This document shows, piece by piece, positions 48,111 through 57,849 of a stretch of DNA of 64,000 nt. The stretch comes from Phaeobacter gallaeciensis (GTDB lineage Bacteria; Pseudomonadota; Alphaproteobacteria; Rhodobacterales; Rhodobacteraceae). Under the pieces are notes generated by a model. It saw only the letters and a list, made by a program, of their open reading frames with translations. It had not been told where the DNA came from and searched no databases. Made by a program: the position numbers and the translations under genes. Position 1 is the first letter of the stretch. Each line of letters starts with the position of its first letter. The DNA is taken from positions 3,324,001 through 3,388,000 of the forward strand of contig NZ_CP015124.1 of NCBI RefSeq assembly GCF_001678945.1, written 5' to 3'.

Positions 48111-49811
48111 CTATGCGTGCTGGTTATGGTGCTGCTCGTGCTGAGCAGTCAGCAGATCGAACAGATCCTCTGCTCGCAGGGCCGCAATCGCGGTTACCGG
48201 TTCAGCGACGCCGCGTAGCTGGAAGGATTGCAGCGCGCTCTCGGGGGCGGCAAAACCAGAAGCGTCCAGCACGGCGGCAGAGACCAGCAGTTCGACGCCC
48301 AGGGCTTTGGTCTCGGCCTCAAGCCTGCTGGCAGCATTGACGCTGTCGCCGATGATGGTGCGCGGGGCGTGATCGGCAGAGCCGATTTCGCCCTGAACAA
48401 GATCGCCCAGATGCAGGCCAATGCCGATCCGGACCGGCGAGCTGTCTTCTTCTTCCAGTCGCGCGTTGAATGTCCGCAGCGCCGTACCAATCGCGGCCGC
48501 TGCATTCAGCGCCGCGCGGGCGGAATGAGCCGGGGAGGGGGCGTCGAAGACCGCCAGCAGCCCATCGCCGAGGTATTTGTCCACGTGGCCCCCGGCCCCG
48601 GTGATCGCGGGTACGATGGCGTCGAAGAACCGGTTCAGCAGGAACACTACATCATAAGGCAACTGACCTTCGGTACGGCTGGTAAAGCCGCGGATGTCGA
48701 GAAACAGGATGGCGAGCCTGCGTTCTTGCCCCTGGCTGGCGTGGGCCCGTGTGGTCCGCCCGTCGGGCCGGAACATGCGGCAGACGGTCAGCGGTGCGGT
48801 AGGCCGTATCTGGCAGGCCAGCCGCATGGTGCTGCTGGCCCGCACGGCGGCAAGGCTGCGCGCCTCAGCATCAGAAGGGGGATGAAGCGCATCCAATCCG
48901 TCTTCGACAACCACCCGGCAGGTGGTGCAGCGCCCTTTGCCGCCGCAGAGAGAGGTATGAGGTACGCCGCTGGCGCGGGACATTTCCAAGAGGGTCAGCC
49001 CCTTTTCGGCGCTCACCACAGGACCGTTCACATAGGTGATCCGCACCGCCCGGCGTTTGCGCAATGCCTTTTGCAGCAGCACGGCGGTTCCGGTCAGCAC
49101 AAGAAGCGCCAGAAACAGGCCGATCCAGAGGTTTTCATTCTCTCGGAGGCTTAAGAATGTCGGCTGGTCGGGCCAGTTGTAACCTGCCATCAGCGCCGCC
49201 CGCTGACTGCCCTCGACAAACAGATCGTAGATCCGGCGTCCCTCGCTCAACGCGCCGGCCAGGGCAAAGGTGGGGATGAAGACCGAGAGCCCGATCATAT
49301 AAGTCTGTGTTCGGCGCCACCAGCGCGTCAGCCGCAGCCAGTAGTGCAGCCCCATGCAGCCATGGATCCAGACGGCCAGCAACAGCAGTGCCTGCCACCA
49401 GATCGATGGCGAGTTCCACATCAGGACAAGGATGAAGCCCATCTCATCGTTGACGTTGTGAAGCTCATGCGCGTAGCGGGTGTAGGTAATGTGCCGCAAC
49501 AGCTGCAATGGGATTAGAAGGCCAAGCCCCAACTGCACCGCCTCGTTCCAGGTCATCCGCCAGCTGCGTCGCCGGGTCAGTTGCCACAGGGCTAGCCCGG
49601 CATGCAGGATCAGCGCGCTATAGAGAATGACACCGCCCAGCACACTGCGGGTGATGATCTGGCGGGCGCTCTGCATGGCCTCCACCGCCGCAGGAGAGAA
49701 CAGCGCCAGGCCCAAGTTGATGAAATGGAAGAACACATAGGTGAACAGGACCAGCCCGGTCACCATCCGGGTGCGGATAATCCAGTTGCCCTGCCACAGC
49801 GCATGCGTCAC
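48111..49811 (-). CDS. membrane adenylate cyclase with [2Fe-2S] ferredoxin domain
   Basis: 566 residues from GTG 49811, which has GGGGGAGAG upstream; an ATG at 49871 would add 20 residues. About six membrane helices occupy residues 11-245. Histidines at 29, 70, 107 and 150 lie in or near them, a spacing suggestive of two hemes as in succinate-dehydrogenase-type anchors. A ferredoxin motif follows (C289, C295, C298, C333). The class III cyclase domain has metal Asp372 and Asp416, the adenine-selecting pair Lys412/Asp489, and Asn492/Arg496, so it looks active on ATP. Redox control of cAMP is inferred. Confidence 0.85.
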   Translation of the reverse strand: MTHALWQGNWIIRTRMVTGLVLFTYVFFHFINLGLALFSPAAVEAMQSARQIITRSVLGGVILYSALILHAGLALWQLTRRRSWRMTWNEAVQLGLGLLIPLQLLRHITYTRYAHELHNVNDEMGFILVLMWNSPSIWWQALLLLAVWIHGCMGLHYWLRLTRWWRRTQTYMIGLSVFIPTFALAGALSEGRRIYDLFVEGSQRAALMAGYNWPDQPTFLSLRENENLWIGLFLALLVLTGTAVLLQKALRKRRAVRITYVNGPVVSAEKGLTLLEMSRASGVPHTSLCGGKGRCTTCRVVVEDGLDALHPPSDAEARSLAAVRASSTMRLACQIRPTAPLTVCRMFRPDGRTTRAHASQGQERRLAILFLDIRGFTSRTEGQLPYDVVFLLNRFFDAIVPAITGAGGHVDKYLGDGLLAVFDAPSPAHSARAALNAAAAIGTALRTFNARLEEEDSSPVRIGIGLHLGDLVQGEIGSADHAPRTIIGDSVNAASRLEAETKALGVELLVSAAVLDASGFAAPESALQSFQLRGVAEPVTAIAALRAEDLFDLLTAQHEQHHNQHA

Positions 49812-49879
49812 CTGCTGCTCTCCCCCGTGTTGCCTGCGGTGACTGTGACGGGATGCCGCGATCCGGGTCAAGGCTCTGC

Positions 49880-49915
49880 AAAAGGAAAGCCGCGCGCCCT
49901 TTGGGGGCGTGCGGC
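49880..49915 (-). terminator. Rho-independent terminator of trxB
   Basis: AGCCGCGCGCCC (49888-49899) pairs with GGGCGTGCGGCT (49904-49915), 11 of 12 positions plus one wobble. On the minus strand it runs into TTTCCTTTT. It is 57 bases after the trxB stop. Confidence 0.85.
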
Positions 49916-49971
49916 TGTTTTCGGCATCGGGCCCGGCCTGCGGCGGTATGCCCGCAGGACCTCGGCGTTGG

Positions 49972-51021
<1,050 letters not shown>

Positions 51022-51136
51022 TTATCCGAGGCAGCTTGATCTTGCGGAGGGCAAAGATTATTGCGGCGCAGTGAAATAATATTGCGCGCTTTCGCGGCGC
51101 TGATATAAGAAACGCAAACTGACGGGAGCTTCCACA

Positions 51137-51637
51137 ATGGTCACTACACGCCTTGATCCGATCGATCGCAAGATTTTGTCGGAACTGCAGGCCGATGGGC
51201 GCATGACCAACGTAGAACTGGCCAAACGCGTCGGAATTTCCGCGCCGCCCTGCCTGCGCCGGGTGCGTGCATTGGAGGAAGCAGGCCTGATCCGGGGCTA
51301 TCATGCCGAGGTCAACAGCCGGGAGCTTGGCTTTGAGGTTCAGGTCTTTGCCATGGTGGGGCTGGAAAGCCAGGCCGAGGCAGAGCTGAGCGCATTCGAG
51401 GAGAAATGCCGCGGCTGGCCGCTGGTGCGCGAGTGTCACATGCTGAATGGCGAGGTGGATTTCATCCTCAAATGCGTCTCACCCGATCTCAGCACCTTTC
51501 AGAGTTTCCTGACCGGAGAGTTGCTGACCACGCCGAACGTGGCAAGCGTCAAGACATCGTTGGTGATCCGCGGTGCCAAGGACGAGCCGGGCGTGCCGTT
51601 CGACGTTCTCGAAGACCGTCTGGCGCTGGAACCCTGA
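51137..51637 (+). CDS. Lrp/AsnC family transcriptional regulator
   Basis: 166 residues. The winged helix reads LDPIDRKILSELQADGR then TNVELAKRVGISAPPCLRRV. The RAM domain follows (VQVFAMVGLESQAEAELS, CHMLNGEVDFILKCVS). It is complete, unlike the one at the left edge. Divergent from trxB; an AT-rich stretch at about 51056-51085 (TTATTGCGGCG, then AATAATATTGCGCG) may be its binding or promoter region. Effector unknown. Confidence 0.94.
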   Translation: MVTTRLDPIDRKILSELQADGRMTNVELAKRVGISAPPCLRRVRALEEAGLIRGYHAEVNSRELGFEVQVFAMVGLESQAEAELSAFEEKCRGWPLVRECHMLNGEVDFILKCVSPDLSTFQSFLTGELLTTPNVASVKTSLVIRGAKDEPGVPFDVLEDRLALEP

Positions 51638-51680
51638 CCGGACCTGCGCCGGGTCGCGAGCAGGGACGTCGACAGGTTGT

Positions 51681-52445
51681 TCAGATGGCGGCGTCTGCGC
51701 GCTCAAAGGCCAGCGGGCCGAAATCCGCAATCGCATCTGCGTGGCTGAAAAGGTTGAGGAACAGCGTCTTGATCGGATAGCTGACCAGTTTCAACGCATT
51801 CGGCCCGGGATGATAGGTTTCAAATTCCAGCCCGCCCACCTGAATGACTGCGTGCTGCGGCAGGCAGAGATGGAACATATCAACCACGGTCGGCGGTGAG
51901 GTTTCAAAGATATTCATGCCGTCCTGAAAATCCTGAACCGGAGTCAGCAACTTCTTGTCGCTTGCATCCCGTCGCATATGCGGCGGCGTGCACAGCAGCC
52001 GCGCGGCAGGACCGGCCACGACGCAGGACATGGGTTTTTGCATTCCAAAACTGTCAGCCATGAAGCTGGTCAGCGGATGGGTCTGTCCCTTGGAATCAGC
52101 GCGCGCTGGAACTAGGCTGGTGGAACCTTTCCAGATCAACGGCTGATATTCCCCGGTTTGCGTTGCGATCATGTCACCGGGCCAGAGGTCCTCAATGGCG
52201 ACGGGGCCCATATCGGTCTGCACCAGCGTTCCGCGGGTAAAGGCACAAAAGGCGTTTTCGAACAGTGGCAGGGCCGGCGCGATGTGACGGGTTTCCGCGA
52301 CGGTTCCGTTGGACAAAAGGGCGCTGACCTCGAACCGGCGCAACTGCGGTTTGGTGACCATGCGCAGCGCGGCGGGATCCTGAAGCAGGGCAGTGGCTTC
52401 GGCTGCCGATGCAGCGGCCTGGTGCAGCGAGTGAGGCGTGTTCAT
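51681..52445 (-). CDS. Hint-domain protein, catalytic Cys position changed
   Basis: 254 residues from the ATG at 52445. Residues ~64-210 match the Hint_2 module frequent in roseobacters: AFTRGTLVQTDMGPVAIEDL, WPGDMIATQTGEYQPLIWKG, and the late CLPQHAVIQVGGLEFETY. In self-processing Hint domains a Cys stands just before FTxGT; here it is Ala68, with Cys67 one place earlier. Self-cleavage is therefore doubtful. No signal peptide. Function unknown. It is convergent with the Lrp-type gene. Confidence 0.8.
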   Translation of the reverse strand: MNTPHSLHQAAASAAEATALLQDPAALRMVTKPQLRRFEVSALLSNGTVAETRHIAPALPLFENAFCAFTRGTLVQTDMGPVAIEDLWPGDMIATQTGEYQPLIWKGSTSLVPARADSKGQTHPLTSFMADSFGMQKPMSCVVAGPAARLLCTPPHMRRDASDKKLLTPVQDFQDGMNIFETSPPTVVDMFHLCLPQHAVIQVGGLEFETYHPGPNALKLVSYPIKTLFLNLFSHADAIADFGPLAFERADAAI

Positions 52446-52725
52446 AGCGTCAGGGCCTTTCTCAATTCGACTTCGGAACCACAGCCCCGCGGCTGCGGGG
52501 CATTCGGACTGTTTGATCAGGCACCGTCTTTTTTGCACCTGCGCCGGGCCGGAGTGCCGGACTGGGCGGGAAGGTGACCGCAAGAGTTTAAGCAAACCTC
52601 TACACGGAAGAACCCCGCGCCCCGCATCCTGCCCAGGCCGGTCTTTCTTTGCATTTTCTGAACACAGGGAAGACGTCCAGAGGCTGCAATCCGCCGGGAA
52701 GCTAAGGCAAGTTTTCCGCCCTAAC

Positions 52726-52878
52726 TCAGGCGCTTTTCAGCGCCTTCGGGGCACTGCGGATGCTGCGGCGGCGCTCTATTGATGCACGTCGCGCCACGCC
52801 GCGGTGCCAGGGCAATTTGCTTTTCTCGCTTTTGGCAGTTGCAACAATGGAAGCGATAAAACGGGTTCGTGCTGTCAT
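52726..52878 (-). CDS. small basic protein, 50 residues
   Basis: ATG at 52878 preceded by GGCAGGAGCAATA, a strong ribosome site six bases away. It reads MTARTRFIASIVATAKSEKS onward, with LPWHRGVARRASIERR in the middle, and ends KALKSA. Nine Arg and five Lys against two Glu give a charge near +12. No Cys and no membrane segment. It starts ~90 bases downstream of the pgeF terminator, so it has its own promoter. The TRFI...LPW.RG.RR pattern seems familiar from small unannotated roseobacter proteins, but I cannot name a family. A hairpin overlaps its last codons. Confidence 0.62.
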   Translation of the reverse strand: MTARTRFIASIVATAKSEKSKLPWHRGVARRASIERRRSIRSAPKALKSA

Positions 52879-52966
52879 TATTGCTCCTGCCGGGTCCATT
52901 CTGAACGATGTCTGTCTGAGCGCAGGTATCGGTAATCAATGCGACGTTATTGTGGCGCGGGCATGG

Positions 52967-52988
52967 AAAAGCCCCGGCAAAGCGGGGC
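52967..52988 (-). terminator. Rho-independent terminator of the lgt-pgeF operon
   Basis: GCCCCG (52971-52976) pairs with CGGGGC (52983-52988) around GCAAAG. On the minus strand it runs into TTTTCC. It lies ~80 bases after the pgeF stop. Confidence 0.8.
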
Positions 52989-53066
52989 CGGAGCGGTCAC
53001 AATCCGGCTGCCGGGGATCTCCGGGAATTTTCAAAAGGGATCGGGGGCGCGTGTGTTTTCTTTTTC

Positions 53067-53822
53067 CTACAGGCGGATACAGGCAATCAGCCTGCCATAA
53101 TCAGCCTGTTTTTCGTGGGTGGCCCGCCGATAGGAATAAAATCGCTTTGGATCGCTATAGGTGCAGTGGCCGGTCCATTCCGCCTCTGTAACTCCGGCGC
53201 TGCGCAGTTTATGCAGGCCAAGACCGGGCAGGTCGAACAGCAGCCGGTCGCCTTCGCCATTGGCAAAGAACCGGGCGTTCTCCGGGTTCTCGGCCATGAA
53301 ATCGTCGAAGAACTCGGGGCCAACCTCATAGGCGCGCTGCGAAATCGTCGGGCCGATGACGGCGAGGATATTGCGGCGGGTTGCGCCCAGATCCACCATT
53401 GCTTCGACCGTCGCAGAAAGCACCCCGTCCAGCGCCCCGCGCCAGCCGGCATGGGCGGCGCCGATCACTCCGGCCTCGGGGTCGGCAAACAGCACCGGTT
53501 GGCAATCTGCTGTCAGGATCGACAGGGCGACCCCCGGTGTGCGGGTGACCATGGCATCGGCTCTGTCCGGGCTGTTGCCAACCTCTTCGATTACCGCGAC
53601 GTCGGGGGAATGCACCTGATTGACCCGGGCCAGCCTCTCCGGGGCGACCTCCATTGCGGCAGCAACGCGGGCGCGGTTCAGTTCGACCGCTTCACGCTGG
53701 TCCGAAGATCCAAGCCCGCAGTTCAGTCCCTCGAAAATGCCGGAGGACGCACCGCCCCGACGGGTAAAGAACCCATGCCGCACGGGGCCAAGAAGATCCG
53801 ATGTCAGTATTTCCAGCGTCAT
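53067..53822 (-). CDS. pgeF: peptidoglycan editing factor (laccase-domain protein)
   Basis: 251 residues. HGFFTRRGGASSGIFEGLNC, VNQVHSPDVAVI, LTADCQPVLFAD, and GAAHAGWRGALDG with the metal-site His residues are all present; GHCTYSDPKRFYSYRR closes the family pattern. PgeF (YfiH) keeps L-Ser out of muropeptides in Escherichia coli. The ATG overlaps the methyltransferase stop by four bases; last gene of lgt-methyltransferase-pgeF. Confidence 0.94.
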   Translation of the reverse strand: MTLEILTSDLLGPVRHGFFTRRGGASSGIFEGLNCGLGSSDQREAVELNRARVAAAMEVAPERLARVNQVHSPDVAVIEEVGNSPDRADAMVTRTPGVALSILTADCQPVLFADPEAGVIGAAHAGWRGALDGVLSATVEAMVDLGATRRNILAVIGPTISQRAYEVGPEFFDDFMAENPENARFFANGEGDRLLFDLPGLGLHKLRSAGVTEAEWTGHCTYSDPKRFYSYRRATHEKQADYGRLIACIRL

Positions 53823-54886
53823 GACTGAAGCCCCGGTGGTGGTGTCGCGTTGCCGGGGTAGAGACCCAGCACCTTGAACAGGTTTCCCATTTCCTCGGGG
53901 TGCGTCAACCGCCGATGTGCGGCGATCAAATTGTCGAGTGCATCGCCCTCTAGCGGTTCGGCAAGGGCGCGGGCGCGGTCGGTGATGCCCAGCCGCTCCA
54001 GAAACACGCCCTGCGGGGTCAGCCGCGTGGCCGTGCAGCCGTGCGCCTGTGCCGCCTGTGTCAGAACCTCAAAATCCACATGGGTGGTCAGGTCTGCGCT
54101 GCCGGGTGCCTCCAGCGGATCACAGGGCGCATGATCGCGCAGCGCTTGCAGCGTGTCGCCAAGCGAGCGCCAATCGCCATAGTCCACGATCAGCGCCGCG
54201 CCGCCATGCGCTGCGATACGTGTAGCAATTGCAGCGGTGACAGGAGCCGCGCCTTCGCAGAGTTCGACAAGATCGCCCTCGCGGGTGTCTTCATGCCGGT
54301 GGCTGAGCGCGGGCTGTTTGGTCACCGGGCCAAGGCCGAAGGTCAGCGTGCCGTTCTGCATGCCGATGCGTTTTTCGCGCCAGCCGGTACCATCGCGCAG
54401 GAACTGGCGCACGGGCAGGGCGTCAAAGAACTCATTGGCAACCAGAAATAGCGGCTGCTGTGGCAGGCTGTCGATGGTGTCGTGCCAGATCGGTTCAAAC
54501 CCTGTTAGCGCCTTGGCCTGTGCCTCGCGCAGGGTGGGGGAGGCCTCTACCAGATGCAGCTCCAGCGCGGCGTGGAAACCGGGCACCGCGCGAGTGGCGC
54601 GCAACAGATCCGCCATCAGGGTGCCACGGCCAGGGCCAAGCTCGGCCAGGGTGAACGGCGCAGGCGCGCCCTGATCCAGCCAGCTTTGCGCCAGACACAG
54701 GCCCAGCAGCTCACCGAACATCTGGCTGATTTCCGGCGCCGTGGTGAAATCCCCGGCAGCGCCCAGCGGATCGCGGGTGGTATAATAGCCAAAGCGGGGG
54801 TTCAGCAGGCACTCGGCCATGTAATCGGCCAGGCTCATCGGCCCGTCGACATCGATGCGGGCAATCAGGTGATCCAGCAGGCTCAT
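53819..54886 (-). CDS. SAM-dependent methyltransferase, MidA/NDUFAF7 family
   Basis: 355 residues. [38 protein letters not shown] and [18 protein letters not shown] (SAM-binding loop) define the family. The mitochondrial homologue dimethylates an arginine of a complex I subunit; the bacterial target is unproven. It overlaps lgt and pgeF by four bases on either side, so the three are translationally coupled, an arrangement frequent in Alphaproteobacteria. Confidence 0.93.
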   Translation of the reverse strand: MSLLDHLIARIDVDGPMSLADYMAECLLNPRFGYYTTRDPLGAAGDFTTAPEISQMFGELLGLCLAQSWLDQGAPAPFTLAELGPGRGTLMADLLRATRAVPGFHAALELHLVEASPTLREAQAKALTGFEPIWHDTIDSLPQQPLFLVANEFFDALPVRQFLRDGTGWREKRIGMQNGTLTFGLGPVTKQPALSHRHEDTREGDLVELCEGAAPVTAAIATRIAAHGGAALIVDYGDWRSLGDTLQALRDHAPCDPLEAPGSADLTTHVDFEVLTQAAQAHGCTATRLTPQGVFLERLGITDRARALAEPLEGDALDNLIAAHRRLTHPEEMGNLFKVLGLYPGNATPPPGLQS

Positions 54887-55782
54887 GCCGTGATCCTCTG
54901 GCGGCGCAGGGCGGCGATGGCAAAGACCAGTCCCAGCGCGATCATCGGCAGCGACAGAAGCTGTCCCATGGTCAGCCCGTAGCCGCCGACATGCCAGGCA
55001 AGGCCGAGCGGATTGCCGGGGGTCACGAACTGCGCATCGGGCTGACGGGCGAATTCCACCAGGAACCGCGCCATGCCATAGCCCCCCAGAAACAGCCCCA
55101 GCACCAATCCGGGCCGGTGAAAGGCCCTGCGCCGCCAGGCCAGCCAGAGCAGCAATGTCGCCAGCAGCGCGCCTTCCAGTAGCGCCTCATAAAGCTGCGA
55201 CGGGTGCCGCGCGCAAATCTCGCCCAGGGCCTGCCCACAGTCCTGCGCGGCCTGTCCCGGAAAGGAGACGCCCCAGGGCAGATCCGTTGGCCGCCCCCAG
55301 AGTTCCGCATTGATGAAATTGGCCAACCGTCCCAGCATCAGCCCGGGCGGCACGCTGACGGCCACCAGATCGGCCATCTGCAGCCGGGGTACACCGTGGC
55401 GCAGCGCAAAGATCCAGGCCGCCAGCACCACGCCGATCAGCCCGCCGTGAAAGGCCATGCCGCCTTCCCAGATCCGCAGGATCGCGGCGGGGTTGGAGAG
55501 GTAGTATCCCGGCTGGTAGAACAAAACGAACCCCAGCCGCCCGCCAAGGATCACGCCAATGATGATCCAGGTCAGCAGATCCTCGACCTGCTGCGGACGC
55601 ATCGGTGGCTGGCTTGCGGGCCAGAGTGCGGGCTGTCGCAGAGCCGCCACTGCCAACCGCCAGGCGATCAGGATCCCGACGATATAGGCCAGCGCGTACC
55701 AGCGCAGCGCGAACTCAAAAGATCCGATGGTGATCGAGAAGATTTCGGGCGACAGGTCGGGGAATTGGATCATTGCGTGCAT
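54883..55782 (-). CDS. lgt: prolipoprotein diacylglyceryl transferase
   Basis: 299 residues; the start may instead be nine bases later (MIQFPDLSP). About seven membrane helices. Catalytic and signature parts are seen: [48 protein letters not shown] and the [12 protein letters not shown] motif. It adds diacylglycerol to the lipobox Cys of prolipoproteins. First gene of lgt-methyltransferase-pgeF. Confidence 0.97.
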   Translation of the reverse strand: MHAMIQFPDLSPEIFSITIGSFEFALRWYALAYIVGILIAWRLAVAALRQPALWPASQPPMRPQQVEDLLTWIIIGVILGGRLGFVLFYQPGYYLSNPAAILRIWEGGMAFHGGLIGVVLAAWIFALRHGVPRLQMADLVAVSVPPGLMLGRLANFINAELWGRPTDLPWGVSFPGQAAQDCGQALGEICARHPSQLYEALLEGALLATLLLWLAWRRRAFHRPGLVLGLFLGGYGMARFLVEFARQPDAQFVTPGNPLGLAWHVGGYGLTMGQLLSLPMIALGLVFAIAALRRQRITA

Positions 55783-55879
55783 GTGCGACTGAATGCCTTT
55801 GCTCTGGAAGGGAAGTCAACGGCTTGCCCGCGGCCCTTTGGTTGCCCATATAGGGCATAAGCCTGATACGGAGAAGACG

Positions 55880-56128
55880 ATGCAGAGCCGCAACAAGATC
55901 CTCGACGATATTTCCCAGCTGATGACCAATGCAATGGGCGTGGCCCATGGTGCACGCGAAGAAGCTGAAACCGCGATGAAGAGCATGATCGACCGCTGGC
56001 TGGCCGACCGTGATTTCGTGACACGCGAAGAATTTGACGCGGTGCGCGCCATGGCGCAGAAGGCCCGCGAAGAAAACGAAGCGCTGAAAGCCCGCCTTGA
56101 TGCGCTTGAGGCCTCTGCCAAAAACTGA
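55880..56128 (+). CDS. ubiK: ubiquinone biosynthesis accessory factor UbiK-like
   Basis: 82 residues from the ATG at 55880 with ACGGAGAAG upstream. NKILDDISQLMTNAMGVAHG at the start and the C-terminal coiled coil (REEFDAVRAMAQKAREENEA, LKARLDALEA) match the UbiK/BMFP family. In Escherichia coli it supports aerobic ubiquinone synthesis with UbiJ. It is divergent from lgt. A structured element follows its stop. Confidence 0.88.
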   Translation: MQSRNKILDDISQLMTNAMGVAHGAREEAETAMKSMIDRWLADRDFVTREEFDAVRAMAQKAREENEALKARLDALEASAKN

Positions 56129-56489
56129 AGACTGAAGATTAAAGACCGGACCCATCCAGAATACGCATGTGCCTGCGCGGGCGAAAAGCCCGCTTGGGTC
56201 CGGTGCAGGCGGCACGTCCCGGCAGTGACGGCCAAATAACGCGGCGCCTTGATTGGGCCGCCTGATTTGCGCCGGGGGCCTTATCCACAGCTTTGCCGAT
56301 ATTTTGGGTGGCTTTCCGCTTCATCCACAACTTATTGCAGATATCCCCAAATAAAGGGTTGCCAGCGCCTATCCGGGTGTCCACCATATCTAGTATGGGA
56401 GCGGGGATGCCTCCCCGGTCCTTTGAGCGCAAAGCTAGCTCTAGCGGACCCGAAGAGGTGCGTATGCTAGATACCAGAGAGGTGGCATC
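56129..56489. other. 361-base region between ubiK and ybjN
   Basis: No credible gene. It contains the nested inverted repeat at 56145-56204, a perfect DnaA box TTATCCACA (56281-56289) with two weaker ones (TCATCCACA 56321-56329, ATATCCCCA 56341-56349), and two small hairpins near ybjN: CCATA/TATGG (56384-56398) and CGGGGA/TCCCCG (56402-56417). The ybjN promoter must lie here. Confidence 0.6.
56145..56204. ncRNA. nested inverted repeat, structured element candidate
   Basis: ACCGGACCCA (56145-56154) and TGGGTCCGGT (56195-56204) form a perfect ten-base stem. Inside it GCGGGC (56177-56182) and GCCCGC (56188-56193) form a second stem with a GAAAA loop. The 5' side has a 22-base bulge containing GCATGTGC. 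No T tract follows. It starts 16 bases after the ubiK stop. It could be a terminator-like stem, a regulatory leader or a small RNA; I recognise no known family. Confidence 0.4.
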
Positions 56490-56990
56490 ATGGCCCTATC
56501 CGAGCATCATCTGGAAGACGACATCCACCCCATAGACATCGTTGAGAACGTTGCCTCCCATCATGACTGGGACTTTGATCGGATCGGCGATGATCAGATC
56601 GCCATGGCCGTCGAGGGGCAGTGGCGCACCTATTCGGTGACGCTGGCTTGGTCGGGATACGAGGAAACCTTGCGGCTGGTCTGCAGTTTCGAAATGGATC
56701 CGCCCGAGGACAAGCTGCCGCTGCTGTATGACCTTCTCAACCGGATGAACGATCAGTGCTGGGCCGGGGCCTTTACCTATTGGGCCGAGCACAAGCTGAT
56801 GCTTTATCGCTATGGTCTGATCCTGTCGGGCGGCCAATCGGCCAGCGCCGAGCAGATTGACGCGATGATCCAGGCGGCGGTGTCGAATTGCGAGCGTTAC
56901 TACCCGGCCATTCAGCTGACCACCTGGGCCGGGCGCACGCCTCAGGAATCTCTTCAGGTCGCCATTGCAGAGGCTTATGGCCGCGCGTAA
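56490..56990 (+). CDS. YbjN domain-containing protein
   Basis: 166 residues. HPIDIVENVASHHDWDFDRI, GQWRTYSVTLAWSGYEETL and LRLVCSFEMDPPEDKLPLLY, then LLNRMNDQCWAGAFTYW, fit the YbjN family, which resembles the type III secretion chaperone fold. It is common in Alphaproteobacteria upstream of proC. Role unknown; YbjN in Escherichia coli affects motility and stress. proC starts 43 bases on. Confidence 0.87.
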   Translation: MALSEHHLEDDIHPIDIVENVASHHDWDFDRIGDDQIAMAVEGQWRTYSVTLAWSGYEETLRLVCSFEMDPPEDKLPLLYDLLNRMNDQCWAGAFTYWAEHKLMLYRYGLILSGGQSASAEQIDAMIQAAVSNCERYYPAIQLTTWAGRTPQESLQVAIAEAYGRA

Positions 56991-57033
56991 ACCTGTGCCC
57001 TGAAACTGATGTAACAGCACAGGGGCAGGGACA

Positions 57034-57849
57034 ATGGACATGACGGATATCGCGGATCGCGGGCTGGTCCTTTTGGGATGCGGCAAGATGGGCTCGGCGA
57101 TGTTGGCCGGATGGCTGGATGGCGGATTGCCCGCTTCCTCGGTCTGGGTGCTGGATCCCAACCCGTCGGACTGGCTCAAGGGCACGGGCGTCGCCATCAA
57201 CGCAGGCCTGCCCGAAAATCCGGCCATCGTATTGATTGCTGTAAAACCGCAAATGATGGGCGACGCGTTGCCCGGTCTGAAGGCGCTGGGCAATGGCGAT
57301 ACCCTGTTCATCTCGGTCGCGGCCGGGATCTCCTGTGCCCGCTACGAGGCGATGCTGGGAGAGAAAACCCCCATCGTGCGCGCCATGCCCAACACGCCCG
57401 CCGCCGTCGGGCGCGGCATCACTGCCCTGATCGGCAACGGGCGCAGCAGCGGCGCCGATATGGATCTGGCCGAAACCCTCTTGTCCGCGATCGGCCAGAC
57501 GGTGCGGCTGCAGTCCGAGGATCAGATGGATGCGGTCACCGGCGTCAGCGGCTCCGGGCCTGCCTATGTGTTCCACCTGATCGAAACACTGGCCGCCGCA
57601 GGTGAGGCGCAGGGGCTGCCCACCGATCTGGCGATGAAACTAGCCAAGGCCACCGTGGCGGGCGCAGGGGCGCTGGCCGAGGCGGCCGAGGAAGATCCCG
57701 CCCAGTTGCGGGTGAACGTGACCAGCCCCAATGGCACCACCCAGGCCGCGCTTGAGGTGCTGATGGACAAGGACAGCGGTTTCCCGCCCCTGCTGAACCA
57801 GGCTGTAGCCGCTGCTGCAAACCGATCCAAGGAGCTGTCCGGTGGCTGA
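57034..57849 (+). CDS. proC: pyrroline-5-carboxylate reductase
   Basis: 271 residues. The NAD(P) loop is LVLLGCGKMGSAMLAGWL, followed by VLIAVKPQMMGDAL, VRAMPNTPAAVGRGI and the signature DAVTGVSGSGPAYVFHLIE. It performs the last step of proline synthesis. A second in-frame ATG lies two codons in. The 3' end overlaps the tRNA-binding protein gene by eight bases. Confidence 0.96.
   Translation: MDMTDIADRGLVLLGCGKMGSAMLAGWLDGGLPASSVWVLDPNPSDWLKGTGVAINAGLPENPAIVLIAVKPQMMGDALPGLKALGNGDTLFISVAAGISCARYEAMLGEKTPIVRAMPNTPAAVGRGITALIGNGRSSGADMDLAETLLSAIGQTVRLQSEDQMDAVTGVSGSGPAYVFHLIETLAAAGEAQGLPTDLAMKLAKATVAGAGALAEAAEEDPAQLRVNVTSPNGTTQAALEVLMDKDSGFPPLLNQAVAAAANRSKELSGG

Noticed and set aside
48040..48147. 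A 35-codon plus-strand frame behind AAAAAAGGACG
   Set aside because: It has a fair ribosome site but overlaps the end of the cyclase gene antisense and has an unlikely composition (many Cys and Trp).
56281..56349. Replication origin at the DnaA-box cluster
   Set aside because: Only one perfect box, no AT-rich unwinding region, and no dnaA, dnaN, parAB or repABC genes nearby.
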